Positions 44,901-53,438 of a DNA stretch of 64,000 bases are shown in pieces. This DNA comes from Bacteroidota bacterium. GTDB taxonomy: Bacteria > Bacteroidota > Bacteroidia > Chitinophagales > Chitinophagaceae. A model generated the notes under the pieces. The model had not been told where the DNA came from, did no database searches, and saw only the letters and a program-made list of their open reading frames with translations. The position numbers and the translations under genes were made by a program. Every line of letters begins with the position of its first letter. The first letter of the stretch is position 1. The stretch is taken from contig JAUZNZ010000013.1 of the NCBI GenBank assembly GCA_030706735.1, positions 1 to 64,000 on the forward strand, in the 5' to 3' direction.

Positions 44901-45682
44901 TTGATCGTCGTGTCCAGGACCCGCAGAAAGGGTTTCCCCTCTTTGTAAGTGAACTCGAACTTGCCTTTCAGATCATCCTCGAGCGAATAGCCGTAGGCCT
45001 CGAGCAGTTTGTTCTTTTCTTTATCCCAGTTGCGAATGCTGTCGAAATAATAAGCGCCGTGGGCGTGGAGCAATTGCAGGAAGACGATGACCTTGGGCAG
45101 GCATAGGGGATGCGCGGTATCGGGGTAATTGCTGCTGGTATCAAAGTTGCGTTCTTCATTCTTGCGGAGGACGACGGGATAGACCTCGCCGTCGAGCTCG
45201 ACAGATGCTTTCACCGTCTCATCCTTCGCGGACTCGATGCGGGCGCGTTGCGTGCGGAGGTATTTTTCCGCCTCCGTTAGAGTTTGCTGCGAACAGAGAA
45301 GGCGAATGCTCTTCAGGTCGATGAACTTCATCTTCACGACGGTATGTTGCTGATCGTAGCGCACTTCTTCGGCCTTCAGCATATTCCTATCGAGCAATTC
45401 CTGGAGCTGGATGAGCGCGCCGGCCTCGTGGCGGCAGATATCGCCCAGGTTATAGGGGCAGCTGCAACGGATGGACAGCGTCTTGGCATCCTTGAACTTC
45501 TGCACATACACCTTATAATACGTGGTATAGCTGTCGTCCTTGACCCGGAAGGTAACGGACTCGAATAGTTCATCGTATTCGATCAGCTCCACGTAACCGA
45601 TAGCGTGTATCTTTTTTCCACGGCGGATCACCTCGTCGGTCCCGTTGGTATAAACATATTTTATAAGGTGCGGTAACGCCAT
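41921..45682 (-). CDS. SNF2-family helicase with SWIM zinc finger
   Basis: A 1253-residue DNA-dependent ATPase. Start ATG at 45682 gives MALPHLIKYVYT; a TTG further out at 45763 would add 27 residues unlike the family. The SWIM zinc finger (CSCPYNLGDICRH, about 70-90) follows a short N-terminal domain. The middle is a long Bacteroidota-type region. The ATPase core starts with ILADDMGLGKTIQALSF (Walker A), with DESQAIKN as Walker B region and MSGTPLQNN, and ends with helicase motif V-VI stretch VYIVDPWWNPAVEQQAIDRT. Such proteins work in DNA repair or chromatin-like remodelling, but the cellular role is unknown. A -7 box TAGTTTTG lies at 45775-45768. Confidence 0.93.
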   Translation of the reverse strand: MALPHLIKYVYTNGTDEVIRRGKKIHAIGYVELIEYDELFESVTFRVKDDSYTTYYKVYVQKFKDAKTLSIRCSCPYNLGDICRHEAGALIQLQELLDRNMLKAEEVRYDQQHTVVKMKFIDLKSIRLLCSQQTLTEAEKYLRTQRARIESAKDETVKASVELDGEVYPVVLRKNEERNFDTSSNYPDTAHPLCLPKVIVFLQLLHAHGAYYFDSIRNWDKEKNKLLEAYGYSLEDDLKGKFEFTYKEGKPFLRVLDTTIKRVAPVASGRPRPAEAELAHAMHSQADDERPAGIAQRLGIVFNFNHGSFPGFALDAVAGESNEEQSNYSGKVEKMDLTKFINTDSFNEPDKQLIPSLRKMQPSEINKFLNRNSPFSGIWENIIHQEEDDLPEETKKLMVEYLHPKLKKLFAEVNANPFVFFLNGHKPFKTANLQPIGVSGDSITPFFSVAVRDESFEVLCFVKINGQPVDTVLNECQSSLVFFYNNNLYLWNKPEDIGLVEKFAGKPGMLIGKDDWPRQLKEFILPLARDYHVEFDKGLIKEVKDGEPEKRLLLQEKGDYLIFQPLFTYKGYETRPGGKDEIIVPDGHQVLIVHRNKEAESQFLGRLESLHSQFIRPEGSHSLALKGADVLKNNWFFLFVDAMEEMKIPVYGFEALKNFRFNTAKPQTKIHISSNTDWFDARVDIVFGDQRVTIADVKKALANRQQFVPLDDGTLGVLPEEWIKKYSLLFRVGEGKSNQLRLSKYHMSVIDELYDNRNEEELIIRLEEKYEQLREFNRIKELPVPAHLEHILRPYQVHGFHWLNYLQEVGWGGILADDMGLGKTIQALSFLQHYRDTRPRLNALVVCPTTLMFNWENEIRKFTPALTYHIHHGGDRTRNKQELEQYNIIITTYGTLRSDIKMLLEIPFDYVVLDESQAIKNPGSKVTKAACLLHARHRLCMSGTPLQNNTFDIFAQMNFLNPGMLGSIEFFRQEFAVPIDKFGEQDRKDHLRKLLYPFILRRTKEQVAKDLPEKTETILFCEMEDEQRKIYDAYRNDYRDKILGTIETQGIQRSQLTILQGLMKLRQICDSPSILNEPEKYPNHSIKLDELTREITENIGDHKALIFSQFLGMLALIRDRLREQEVRHEYFDGSTSAQERERAIQSFQNDDTCRVFLISLKAGGVGLNLTAADYVYIVDPWWNPAVEQQAIDRTHRIGQTKNIFAYRMICKDTIEDKILQLQEKKRVLAKDLIADDDGFVKSLSKADVEYLFS

Positions 45683-45767
45683 AGTTAACTTTTGCGGTCG
45701 CCGGCCGGTGGAGGGCGGGTCGTATTTCGCTCCCGGAGCCGGAATTCGCTCTGAAAAGGTCAATCTG

Positions 45768-45775
45768 CAAAACTA
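45768..45775 (-). promoter_or_regulatory. -7 box of the SNF2 helicase gene
   Basis: TAGTTTTG on the minus strand, about 85 bases before the ATG at 45682. No TTG at proper distance. The leader would be long. Confidence 0.35.
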
Positions 45776-45830
45776 CAGGAAAAAAGGGGAGTCAGGAAAA
45801 GATTTAGACAATTATTAATAATGCGGCATA

Positions 45831-45838
45831 TACCTTTG
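45831..45838 (+). promoter_or_regulatory. -7 box of the M28 peptidase operon
   Basis: TACCTTTG, 32 bases before the ATG at 45871, matching TAnnTTTG. Confidence 0.45.
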
Positions 45839-45870
45839 TATCACAAGGGCAAATTGATAAATCCACAGTT

Positions 45871-47523
45871 ATGATCGTTCGTATCAAGATGGCCGCGCTT
45901 ATCCTCGTCCTTCCTCCCCTTTTCGCCGTTGCACAAAAAGGAAAAAAATCCGACAAGCTCGCGCTGGCCGACCTGGAGGCCCAGATCCGATACCTGTCCG
46001 ACGACAAGCTGGAGGGTCGCAGAACGGGCACGCCCGGAGAGAAACTGGCCAGCGATTATATCAGCATCGAGTTCGCGAATGCGGGCCTTCAACCCCGCGG
46101 AGACAAAAATGGTTGGCTGCAGTCCTTCGAGATCGACGAAGGCAAGCAGGTGGATCCCGGCTCCTACTTTTCCGTCAATGATCAAAAGCTGACCCTCAAT
46201 AAGGAATTCTTCCCCCTGGCGTTCAGCGCGACCGGCCGCGTTTCGGGGTCCCCGGCCGTTGCCTTGCAAGAAAGCGGCCTGCCCTGGTTTCTCGACCTGA
46301 AGGACCTGTTGGAGGCAGAGCATGGCAATCCGCATTTCGATCTCGAAGCGGCCATACGGGCGAAAGCGGTGGAGTATGTGAAGAAGGGGGCGACGGCCCT
46401 GGTACTGTATAACTCGTCCAGGATAGCGGACAACCTGCAGTTCGATCCGAAGGACAAGAGGGAGGCTGCACCCATTCCCCTGCTCTATGTCAATAAGGAA
46501 GCAAAAAGAAAATACCTGAAAGACGAATCCGCCTCGCTGGACATCGCGATCAATGTAAAGATGACTGAAAAGACGCGCATGGGACATAACGTCGTCGGCT
46601 ATCTCGATAACGGCGCTCTCAGCACGGTGATCATCGGCGCACACTATGATCACCTGGGCTTTGGGGAGGATGGAAATACCCTATACCAGGGTTCGGAACG
46701 AATGGTTTTTAACGGCGCCGACGATAATGCAAGCGGCGTGGCGGGGACTATCGAACTGGCCAGGTGGCTGCATCAATCGGCGTGGAAGGGTAACAACTAT
46801 CTGTTCGTTGCCTTTTCCGGAGAGGAGCTCGGATTGTACGGATCGAAATATTTTGCCGACCATTGCCCCGTCGACCTGAAGAACGTGAACTATATGATCA
46901 ACCTGGATATGGTCGGCCGGCTCAATGACAGCAGCCATGTACTGACCATCGGCGGCTATGGGACGTCGCCGGTCTGGGAGGAGGTCTGCAACAGCGTCAG
47001 CGACAAAAAATTCTTCTCCCTCCGCTTCGACAGCAGCGGCGCCGGCCCCAGCGATCATACGTCCTTTTACCGAAAGGATATTCCCGTCCTGTTTTTTTTT
47101 ACGGGGATCCATGCGGACTACCATAAGCCCACGGACGACTATGAGAAGATCAATTATGCCGGCGAGCTGCAGGTGCTGAAATATATTTATGACGTCATTG
47201 GCAGCGTCGACAAGAGGGGCCGGGTCGCCTTCGTCAGGACACGCGATCCGCAAATGGGCGGCGCGCGGTTCACGGTGACGCTGGGCATCATGCCCGATTA
47301 CACCTACAACGGGGACGGCGTGCGCGCGGATGCGGTCAGTGAGGGGAGGCCGGCCCAGAAGGCGGGCCTGAAAGCCGGGGACGTGATCGTTCAATTGGGA
47401 GACTACCCGGTGCCCAACCTGGGAAAATATATGGACGCCCTTTCCCGGTTCAAAAAGGGCGATTTGACGACGGTGAAGTTCAGGCATGGGAACGAGGTGG
47501 TCGAGGCGCCGATTCAATTTTAA
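45871..47523 (+). CDS. M28 metallopeptidase with PA and PDZ domains, exported
   Basis: A periplasmic zinc aminopeptidase of 550 residues. Signal peptide ends FAVAQ. Parts: leading domain, PA-like insert (about 110-215), M28 core with zinc ligands in GAHYDHLGFG, GADDNASGVAG, the catalytic SGEELGLYG, LDMVGR and the last His in HADYHKPTDD, then a C-terminal PDZ domain (KAGLKAGDVIVQLGD). The PDZ may bind C termini of other proteins and hold substrate near the active site. The -7 box TACCTTTG is upstream; two small genes follow on the same strand with gaps of 38 and 15 bases. Confidence 0.94.
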   Translation: MIVRIKMAALILVLPPLFAVAQKGKKSDKLALADLEAQIRYLSDDKLEGRRTGTPGEKLASDYISIEFANAGLQPRGDKNGWLQSFEIDEGKQVDPGSYFSVNDQKLTLNKEFFPLAFSATGRVSGSPAVALQESGLPWFLDLKDLLEAEHGNPHFDLEAAIRAKAVEYVKKGATALVLYNSSRIADNLQFDPKDKREAAPIPLLYVNKEAKRKYLKDESASLDIAINVKMTEKTRMGHNVVGYLDNGALSTVIIGAHYDHLGFGEDGNTLYQGSERMVFNGADDNASGVAGTIELARWLHQSAWKGNNYLFVAFSGEELGLYGSKYFADHCPVDLKNVNYMINLDMVGRLNDSSHVLTIGGYGTSPVWEEVCNSVSDKKFFSLRFDSSGAGPSDHTSFYRKDIPVLFFFTGIHADYHKPTDDYEKINYAGELQVLKYIYDVIGSVDKRGRVAFVRTRDPQMGGARFTVTLGIMPDYTYNGDGVRADAVSEGRPAQKAGLKAGDVIVQLGDYPVPNLGKYMDALSRFKKGDLTTVKFRHGNEVVEAPIQF

Positions 47524-47561
47524 ATCGTAACTTTTATTTCAGTAACAAGGGCTAACAAGGG

Positions 47562-47996
47562 ATGAAGCTTAAGCTCGACATAGAAGGGCTGACCGCGGGG
47601 TTCTTCGAAGACACCCGGCTGCTGGGCGTCGTGGCTCCCATCAAGGCCTACCAATTTTGCTGGCAGCTGAACAGCCGTCTTCGATTCGATTTTCGCATTA
47701 ATCATGAGATCGAGATCCAGCTGACCAAACGGCAGCGGAAATACTTCTTCGGGGTCTACGAGTACCAGGAGGCTTCCAATGCCCTGAGCCACTTTCTTTA
47801 CCATAACCAATTCGACGGGGAATACTTATTGCCTGAGTTCAAGCATCTGGATTTCCTGTGGCTGCTGAAGGGGGACTGTGTAACCGGGGACCAGCTCAGG
47901 GACCTGGTTAGTTCGATCAGGACTGTGCCCGGCGTGCAATTGGTGACGGAGCTGACACAGGAGAAGATCAAGAACAGGGAACACCTTATTTTTTGA
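47562..47996 (+). CDS. IPExxxVDY family protein
   Basis: A soluble 144-residue protein of a Bacteroidota family named for its motif, here LLPEFKHLDFLWLLKG (about 87-102), a variation of IPExxxVDY. Function is unknown. No catalytic residues stand out. Position: 38 bases after the M28 gene and 15 bases before the pterin dehydratase gene, all plus strand. Confidence 0.9.
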   Translation: MKLKLDIEGLTAGFFEDTRLLGVVAPIKAYQFCWQLNSRLRFDFRINHEIEIQLTKRQRKYFFGVYEYQEASNALSHFLYHNQFDGEYLLPEFKHLDFLWLLKGDCVTGDQLRDLVSSIRTVPGVQLVTELTQEKIKNREHLIF

Positions 47997-48011
47997 GTAA
48001 AATCGTATGTT

Positions 48012-48248
48012 ATGTGGAAGGAAGAAAACAACACGCTCTACCGGAAGTTCGAGTTCAAGACCTTTTCCGAGGCCTTCGCCTTTATGACGCGCGTGGCGCT
48101 CGAGGCGGAAAAGATGGATCATCACCCGTTATGGACCAATGTATATAATAAGGTGGAGATCTGGCTATCCACGCATGACGCGGGAGATATCGTCACCGAA
48201 AAGGACCGGAAACTGGCGGCGAAGATCGATGCATTGAAACCGGCCTGA
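48012..48248 (+). CDS. phhB: 4a-hydroxytetrahydrobiopterin dehydratase
   Basis: A small enzyme of 78 residues (pterin-4a-carbinolamine dehydratase, PCD/DCoH). The family motif [20 protein letters not shown] contains the two catalytic His and Trp-Thr-Asn, followed by AGDIVTEKD. The first part is shorter than the usual 95-110 residues, but the catalytic core is whole. No phenylalanine hydroxylase gene is nearby, so its pterin substrate or a non-aromatic role remains open. Confidence 0.9.
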   Translation: MWKEENNTLYRKFEFKTFSEAFAFMTRVALEAEKMDHHPLWTNVYNKVEIWLSTHDAGDIVTEKDRKLAAKIDALKPA

Positions 48249-48284
48249 GTAGGCGGCCCGAACGAATGACCCGGTTCGAAGAAC

Positions 48285-49955
48285 CTAACTGCTCATGCTG
48301 GCGAGGAACTCCTCATTGCTCTTGGTGCCGCGCATGCGCTTCAGCAGTTCGTTCATCGCCTCTTCCGTATTCATATCGTTCAGATACACGCGGAGCAGGT
48401 TCATTCGCTGCAATACTTCCCTTTCCAGCAGCAGATCGTCGCGGCGGGTCGATGAGGCCACGAGGTCGATGGCGGGATAGATACGCCTGTTGGACAGACG
48501 GCGGTCGAGTTGCAGTTCCATATTACCGGTTCCCTTGAACTCCTCGAAGATGACTTCGTCCATCTTGGAGCCGGTATCGATGAGGGCCGTCGCGAGGATG
48601 GTCAGCGATCCGCCATTTTCTATCTTGCGCGCCGCGCCGAAGAATTGTTTGGGCTTTTGCATGGCATTCGCCTCCACGCCGCCGGACAGCACCTTGCCGG
48701 AAGCAGGGGCCACCGTATTGTGTGCGCGCGCCAGGCGGGTGATGGAATCAAGCAGGATGACGACATCATGGCCGCACTCTACCAGCCGTTTTGCCTTTTG
48801 CAGGGCGATGGTCGACACTTTAACGTGTTTTTCCGCCGGCTCGTCGAAGGTGGAGGCGATGACCTCCGCCCTTACGCTGCGCTCCATGTCCGTTACTTCC
48901 TCCGGGCGCTCATCCACCAATACGATCATCAGATAACATTCCGGATGATTGGCGGCGATCGCGTTGGCGACGGCCTTCAAGAGCATGGTCTTACCTGTTT
49001 TCGGCTGGGCCACGATCAGTCCGCGCTGTCCCTTTCCGATCGGCGTGAACAGGTCCATGATGCGGGTGGAATAGTCGCTGGGGGTCGTGAACAGGTTCAT
49101 TTTTTCGAAGGGGAACAGCGGCGTGAGGTAATCGAAGGGAACACGGTCGCGAACCTCTTCGGGCCCCTTGCTATTGATGGTTTCCACCTTAAGCAGGGCG
49201 AAATATTTTTCTCCTTCTTTGGGCGGCCGTACCGCACCGTGTACCGTATCCCCCGTTTTCAGGCCGAATAATTTGATTTGCGAAGGCGAGACATAGACGT
49301 CATCGGGAGAGGACAGATAATTATAATCGCTGCTGCGGAGGAAGCCATATCCGTCGGGCATCATTTCCAGCACTCCTTCGGCCTGGATCACGCCGTCGAA
49401 CTCGATATTGAAGACTTCGTTACGGCGTTGCGGGTAGGCCTTTCCGGACTGTGAGTCCCCGGAGCGATCGCCGCCTCCTTCCGAACCCTCCTGCATATCC
49501 TGCTCGTCCTGCATCGATTCCTGATCATCGGATCCCTGATCTTCGTCGTTTTCGGGCTCGTCGCGACGCTGGGTCATTGCGGGTTCCGGCTGATTGTGGC
49601 TTGGAGCGGGCGTTTCGTCGTCTTCCTTTTTGCGCATTCCTTTTTTGAGCATGGGCTTTTCTTCCTTCTTGCGCACTTCTTTCTTTACTTCGGGCCGCTT
49701 CGGTTGAAGTTCGCCGCTCTCGACGATCGCTTCCTCATTACTATTTGCGGTGGATGTCTTGATGATCCGTTTGCGTTTGGGCTTGTCGTCATTGGGGTCG
49801 GACTTGACCTCGCTTGCAACAACGGCTTGCTTGTCGAGTATTTTATAAATGAGTTCCTGTTTGTCGAGTTTTTTTGAACCGGTGATCTTTAGCTGCTCAG
49901 CAATATCGAGGAGTTCTGGAACGAGCATGTCGTTCAATTGGAGAATATCGTACAT
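48285..49955 (-). CDS. rho: Transcription termination factor Rho with long disordered N-terminal insert
   Basis: The hexameric RNA helicase that ends transcription (556 residues). The N-terminal helical Rho-N domain ([12 protein letters not shown], about 8-45) is followed by an acidic, basic and Gln/Asp-rich insert of about 125 residues (about 60-185), absent in E. coli Rho (419 residues). The RNA-binding cold-shock fold comes next, with [19 protein letters not shown]. The ATPase core has Walker [16 protein letters not shown] (near 312-326), a Walker [11 protein letters not shown] and the arginine finger region. Convergent with the phhB gene; divergent from asnS. Such long Rho inserts occur in other Bacteroidota and are thought to affect RNA binding. 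Confidence 0.95.
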   Translation of the reverse strand: MYDILQLNDMLVPELLDIAEQLKITGSKKLDKQELIYKILDKQAVVASEVKSDPNDDKPKRKRIIKTSTANSNEEAIVESGELQPKRPEVKKEVRKKEEKPMLKKGMRKKEDDETPAPSHNQPEPAMTQRRDEPENDEDQGSDDQESMQDEQDMQEGSEGGGDRSGDSQSGKAYPQRRNEVFNIEFDGVIQAEGVLEMMPDGYGFLRSSDYNYLSSPDDVYVSPSQIKLFGLKTGDTVHGAVRPPKEGEKYFALLKVETINSKGPEEVRDRVPFDYLTPLFPFEKMNLFTTPSDYSTRIMDLFTPIGKGQRGLIVAQPKTGKTMLLKAVANAIAANHPECYLMIVLVDERPEEVTDMERSVRAEVIASTFDEPAEKHVKVSTIALQKAKRLVECGHDVVILLDSITRLARAHNTVAPASGKVLSGGVEANAMQKPKQFFGAARKIENGGSLTILATALIDTGSKMDEVIFEEFKGTGNMELQLDRRLSNRRIYPAIDLVASSTRRDDLLLEREVLQRMNLLRVYLNDMNTEEAMNELLKRMRGTKSNEEFLASMSS

Positions 49956-50270
49956 AAAATGACTTGAGAGTTGATGTAATTCAAAAACAGGCGAGGCTGC
50001 TCAGAATGTAAATTGCGAAAAAGAATTTTGATTAATAAGATGAATGGAATGGCTAAAACTGATAAGCTGCGAGCATTGGATAAGAACAAATCAGCTTAAT
50101 TCCAGTGCAATTTTAGCATAAAAACGCAAAAATCAAAAAAATATTTTTAATATATGGCCTCCGGAGGGCCGTTTGGCCCTTAAAAATCAACCATTTTAGC
50201 ATTTGCGCCGCTAAATTCGGCGAGAGTTGCACGGAACGTTGTTTTATCTTTGCGCACTCAATAAGCAGCT
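49956..50270. promoter_or_regulatory. Divergent rho/asnS control region with GC hairpin
   Basis: A 315-base region, very AT-rich apart from one GC island. The island holds GGCCTCCGGAGGGCC (50156-50170), overlapping AGGGCC-GTTT-GGCCCT (50165-50180), a strong hairpin. The asnS -7 box TATCTTTG is at 50245-50252. I could not find a clear promoter for rho; it may use a degenerate box in the AT-rich part. The hairpin is too far from either gene to be a terminator of anything visible. Confidence 0.4.
50245..50252 (+). promoter_or_regulatory. -7 box of asnS
   Basis: TATCTTTG, matching TAnnTTTG, 18 bases before the asnS ATG. A TTG at 50227-50229 is 15 bases upstream, shorter than usual spacing. Confidence 0.5.
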
Positions 50271-51710
50271 ATGTTCAACACGAGAGTGAAAGTGAAGGAT
50301 TTGCTGGCGACGTCGCCGGAAGGCCAGGATGTGATCGTCATGGGATGGGTGCGGACGTTCCGCAACAACCAGTTCGTCGCCCTAAACGACGGTTCTACCA
50401 ATAATAACCTGCAGGTCGTCATGGAGCTGGGCGCATACGACGACGCCTTCCTGAAACGCATCACGACGGGCGCTTCGCTGAAGGTCAAGGGCAAGCTGGT
50501 GGCCTCGTTGGGAAAGGGTCAGGCCGTTGAGGTAAAGGCGGAAAGCGTCGAGATCCTGGGCGACTGCAACCCGGAGAAATACCCTCTGCAGTTAAAGAAC
50601 CGTCCCAGCCTGGAATACCTGCGGGAGATCGCTCATTTGCGTTTTCGCACCAATACCTTCGGCGCCGTGTTCCGGGTCCGGCATATGCTGGCCTTTGCGA
50701 TCCATAAATTCTTCCATGAAAAAGGGTTCCTTTACCTCCATACACCGATCGTAACGGCCTCCGACGCAGAAGGTGCGGGGGAAATGTTCAGGGTGACGAC
50801 CCTGCCCTTCGACAATCCGCCCCGCAAAGAGGACGGGAACATCGATTTCCGGGAAGATTTTTTCGGGCGCGCCACCAATCTGACCGTAAGCGGGCAGCTG
50901 GAAGGTGAATTGGGTGCGATGGCCTTCAGCGAGGTCTATACTTTCGGGCCGACGTTCCGGGCGGAGAACTCCAATACGGCCAGGCATCTGGCGGAATTCT
51001 GGATGATCGAGCCGGAGATGGCCTTCTATGACCTGGAGGACAATATGAACCTGGCCGAGGAATTCATCCGCACTATCATTCGCTTTGCGATGGATCATTC
51101 AAGGGAGGACCTGGACTTCCTGGCGCAGCGGCTGGTGGAAGAAGAAAAGCAGCGGCCGCAGGCGGAGCGCAGTGAAATGGGTTTGATCGAGAAGCTGGAA
51201 TTCGTGGTCAACAATCGCTTCGAGCGGATCAGCTATACGGAGGCCATCGAGATCCTGCTCCACTCTCCGGCGTATAAGAAGAAGAAGTTCCAATATGATG
51301 TGAGCTGGGGGATCGACATGCAGAGCGAGCATGAGCGCTATCTCGTGGAGAAGCACTTTAAGCGGCCGGTGATCGTGACCGGTTATCCGAAGCATATCAA
51401 GGCTTTTTATATGCGGCAGAACGAGGATGGCAAGACCGTGGCGGCGATGGACATCCTGGCGCCGGGCATCGGAGAGATCGTCGGCGGGTCGCAGAGAGAG
51501 GAGCGGCTTGACAAATTGGAAGCCAGGATGAAGGAGATGCATATCCCTACCGAAGAAATGTGGTGGTATCTCGATACGCGACGGTTCGGGACCGTGCCGC
51601 ATGCGGGTTTCGGGCTTGGCTTCGAGCGAATGGTGCAGTTCGTCACCGGGATGACCAATATCCGGGACGTGATCGCCTTCCCCAGGGCGCCCAAGAGTGC
51701 GGAGTTTTGA
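50271..51710 (+). CDS. asnS: Asparagine--tRNA ligase
   Basis: A class IIb synthetase of 479 residues charging tRNA-Asn. N-terminal anticodon-binding OB fold (about 1-110: [20 protein letters not shown]), class II core with motif 2 region [20 protein letters not shown] and motif 3 [15 protein letters not shown], ending [10 protein letters not shown]. The C terminus ends PKSAEF, close to the standard. Length is typical. It faces rho across a divergent region and is followed by exbD with a 47-base gap. Confidence 0.97.
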   Translation: MFNTRVKVKDLLATSPEGQDVIVMGWVRTFRNNQFVALNDGSTNNNLQVVMELGAYDDAFLKRITTGASLKVKGKLVASLGKGQAVEVKAESVEILGDCNPEKYPLQLKNRPSLEYLREIAHLRFRTNTFGAVFRVRHMLAFAIHKFFHEKGFLYLHTPIVTASDAEGAGEMFRVTTLPFDNPPRKEDGNIDFREDFFGRATNLTVSGQLEGELGAMAFSEVYTFGPTFRAENSNTARHLAEFWMIEPEMAFYDLEDNMNLAEEFIRTIIRFAMDHSREDLDFLAQRLVEEEKQRPQAERSEMGLIEKLEFVVNNRFERISYTEAIEILLHSPAYKKKKFQYDVSWGIDMQSEHERYLVEKHFKRPVIVTGYPKHIKAFYMRQNEDGKTVAAMDILAPGIGEIVGGSQREERLDKLEARMKEMHIPTEEMWWYLDTRRFGTVPHAGFGLGFERMVQFVTGMTNIRDVIAFPRAPKSAEF

Positions 51711-51757
51711 GTTGTGGAATCGCTCGCCGCAGGCGTCTATGAGAGAAAATCCCTGTT

Positions 51758-52297
51758 ATGGCGGAACTGAACATGCAGGCCGGTACTTCGCGCGGGCGAA
51801 GTAAACGGCGCAGCAAGAAATTGTCCACGCGCATCGATCTCACCCCGATGGTGGACCTCGGTTTTCTCCTGATCACTTTTTTCTTCGTCACCACCACCTG
51901 GGCCAAGCCCCGTGCCATGGCCTTCAATCTGCCCGCCGATGGCCCCAGCACGCTTGTCGGCAAGAATGCCGCTTTGTCGGTGCTGGCTTGCGGAGACTAT
52001 AAGCTCTTCTATTACCACGGCGACCTCGGGGAAGCGCTGAAAGCGGGAGCCTGCGGCATCACGGGATATGGGGCGGGGGGATTGCGGACGGTTATCCGGA
52101 ATAAGCAGGAGGCCATGGACCGTTCGTACAAAGGCGGGAGAACGGAGATGACCCTGCTCATCAAGGCGACGCCGCAGGCCAGCGTCCGGAACATCGTCAG
52201 CCTATTGGATGAGATGCGTATCAGCGGGGTCGCGAAGTATGCGCTTGTGGATCTTTCAGAGGAGGAGAAGGAACTTGTCGCGGCGAAAAAATTATGA
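51758..52297 (+). CDS. ExbD/TolR family biopolymer transport protein
   Basis: An inner-membrane protein of 179 residues. The basic N terminus (RGRSKRRSKK) is followed by RIDLTPMVDLGFLLITFFF; Asp33 in this segment is the proton-carrying residue of ExbD/TolR. The rest is periplasmic, with two Cys (VLACGDYK and AGACGITGY) not typical of ExbD, which may be just in this lineage. ExbB/TonB genes are not adjacent; this looks like an orphan ExbD, and a partner must be elsewhere. Its end overlaps the DUF3089 gene tail by six bases (convergent). Confidence 0.88.
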   Translation: MAELNMQAGTSRGRSKRRSKKLSTRIDLTPMVDLGFLLITFFFVTTTWAKPRAMAFNLPADGPSTLVGKNAALSVLACGDYKLFYYHGDLGEALKAGACGITGYGAGGLRTVIRNKQEAMDRSYKGGRTEMTLLIKATPQASVRNIVSLLDEMRISGVAKYALVDLSEEEKELVAAKKL

Positions 52298-53380
52298 GGG
52301 TGGGTGCGCAGACGCCGCCGGGGCAGAAGCCTCAAAGGAGCGCACCCGCGTGCGGATATTCTCACGGATATTCAGGTAGTAGAGGTTGATATCCCCGATA
52401 TGATAGGTCTTGGTCCGGAAGAAGATGCTGCCGGGAAAATGGGGGCGATGTGTCCAAAGGATGCCTCCATGGATCTCTGCGTCCGCGACCCCGGGCACCA
52501 ATTTGGAGAAATGGGTCAGGATACCCCCCTTGTTCAGGCTTCGCGGCGCGTATTCGTCCGTCGTCGTCCAGGTCAGGGGATTCACCACGATCGAAAGACT
52601 CTTTTCCGCCGTGACGTAGGGCGGCACATATCCATACTTGAAGGTACGCCAGTCGATGATGCAACCGGTCGCCGCGGAGTCCCGGCAGGCCGGCAATTCG
52701 GAAAACCAGGTCGTGGCGATCGGCATGCCGATGACATAGGCGGCCACGAGCCGGCCACGCAGCGGCTGGTTCTCGAAGAATTCTTTCAGGAGTCGCTTGG
52801 CATGGGTCGTGCCCTGGCTATGCGAGGCAATGATAATCGGCCGCCCGTGGTTATAGTGATCGAGGTAATATTGAAACGCCGCCCTCAAATCCCCATACGC
52901 GACATCGAACGCCCGGCGGGAGGAGGCGCTGTCATTTGTAAAGTAGGCCCGCAAATGCGCCTGTCTGTACCTGGGCGCGAAGACCCGGCATTCATTGAAT
53001 ACGCTGGCCTGGAACCGGATGGTCGACGCGTCCGTGCGGGCATTCAGGGCGGCGTCATGGATATCGGCATTCCATTCCGGCGATGATGCGGAAGTAAGCG
53101 TGGTAGGATGCAGGAAGAAAACGTCCACTGCCGTATCTGTTATACTGGTCGCCTGAAGGGGTTCCGGAATACTATCGGAGGGATCCTGCTTATCGGGATG
53201 GGCGGCCCAGTTCTCCAGCAGGCTATAGTCCGGTGACGCGGTATCTTCCGCGGGGTTGAATGCCGATACGGCCCGGTAGATCGACGGCGAGCAGGCCGGC
53301 ACCGAACTGAAGAACAACGAGGAGAAGGATAGGAACAAAACCGCGTCCAAAACCGGTAAATAGCGGGTGCCGTGTAGCAA
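52292..53380 (-). CDS. DUF3089 alpha/beta-hydrolase-like lipoprotein
   Basis: A 362-residue lipoprotein. The only initiation codon that keeps the lipobox SVPAC is TTG at 53380; no ATG is available upstream of the lipobox. A hydrophobic segment leads to the Cys near residue 30. Nucleophile elbow SHSQGTTHAKR (about 183-193) fits the alpha/beta hydrolase fold of DUF3089, with VAAYVIGMPIATTWF beyond. The family has lipase-like features but no measured substrate. It is convergent with exbD. If the TTG start is wrong, the protein is shorter but would lose its lipobox. Confidence 0.82.
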   Translation of the reverse strand: MLHGTRYLPVLDAVLFLSFSSLFFSSVPACSPSIYRAVSAFNPAEDTASPDYSLLENWAAHPDKQDPSDSIPEPLQATSITDTAVDVFFLHPTTLTSASSPEWNADIHDAALNARTDASTIRFQASVFNECRVFAPRYRQAHLRAYFTNDSASSRRAFDVAYGDLRAAFQYYLDHYNHGRPIIIASHSQGTTHAKRLLKEFFENQPLRGRLVAAYVIGMPIATTWFSELPACRDSAATGCIIDWRTFKYGYVPPYVTAEKSLSIVVNPLTWTTTDEYAPRSLNKGGILTHFSKLVPGVADAEIHGGILWTHRPHFPGSIFFRTKTYHIGDINLYYLNIRENIRTRVRSFEASAPAASAHPPS

Positions 53381-53438
53381 AATGTTTTACTTTTACGCGG
53401 TAAATTAAGTACAAATCTTATCAAATAAAACAATTGCT

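Noticed and set aside
42713-45106. A 797-codon plus-strand frame opposite the SNF2 helicase
   Set aside because: Same reason; the minus-strand gene has SWIM, Walker and helicase motifs, while the other frame has none.
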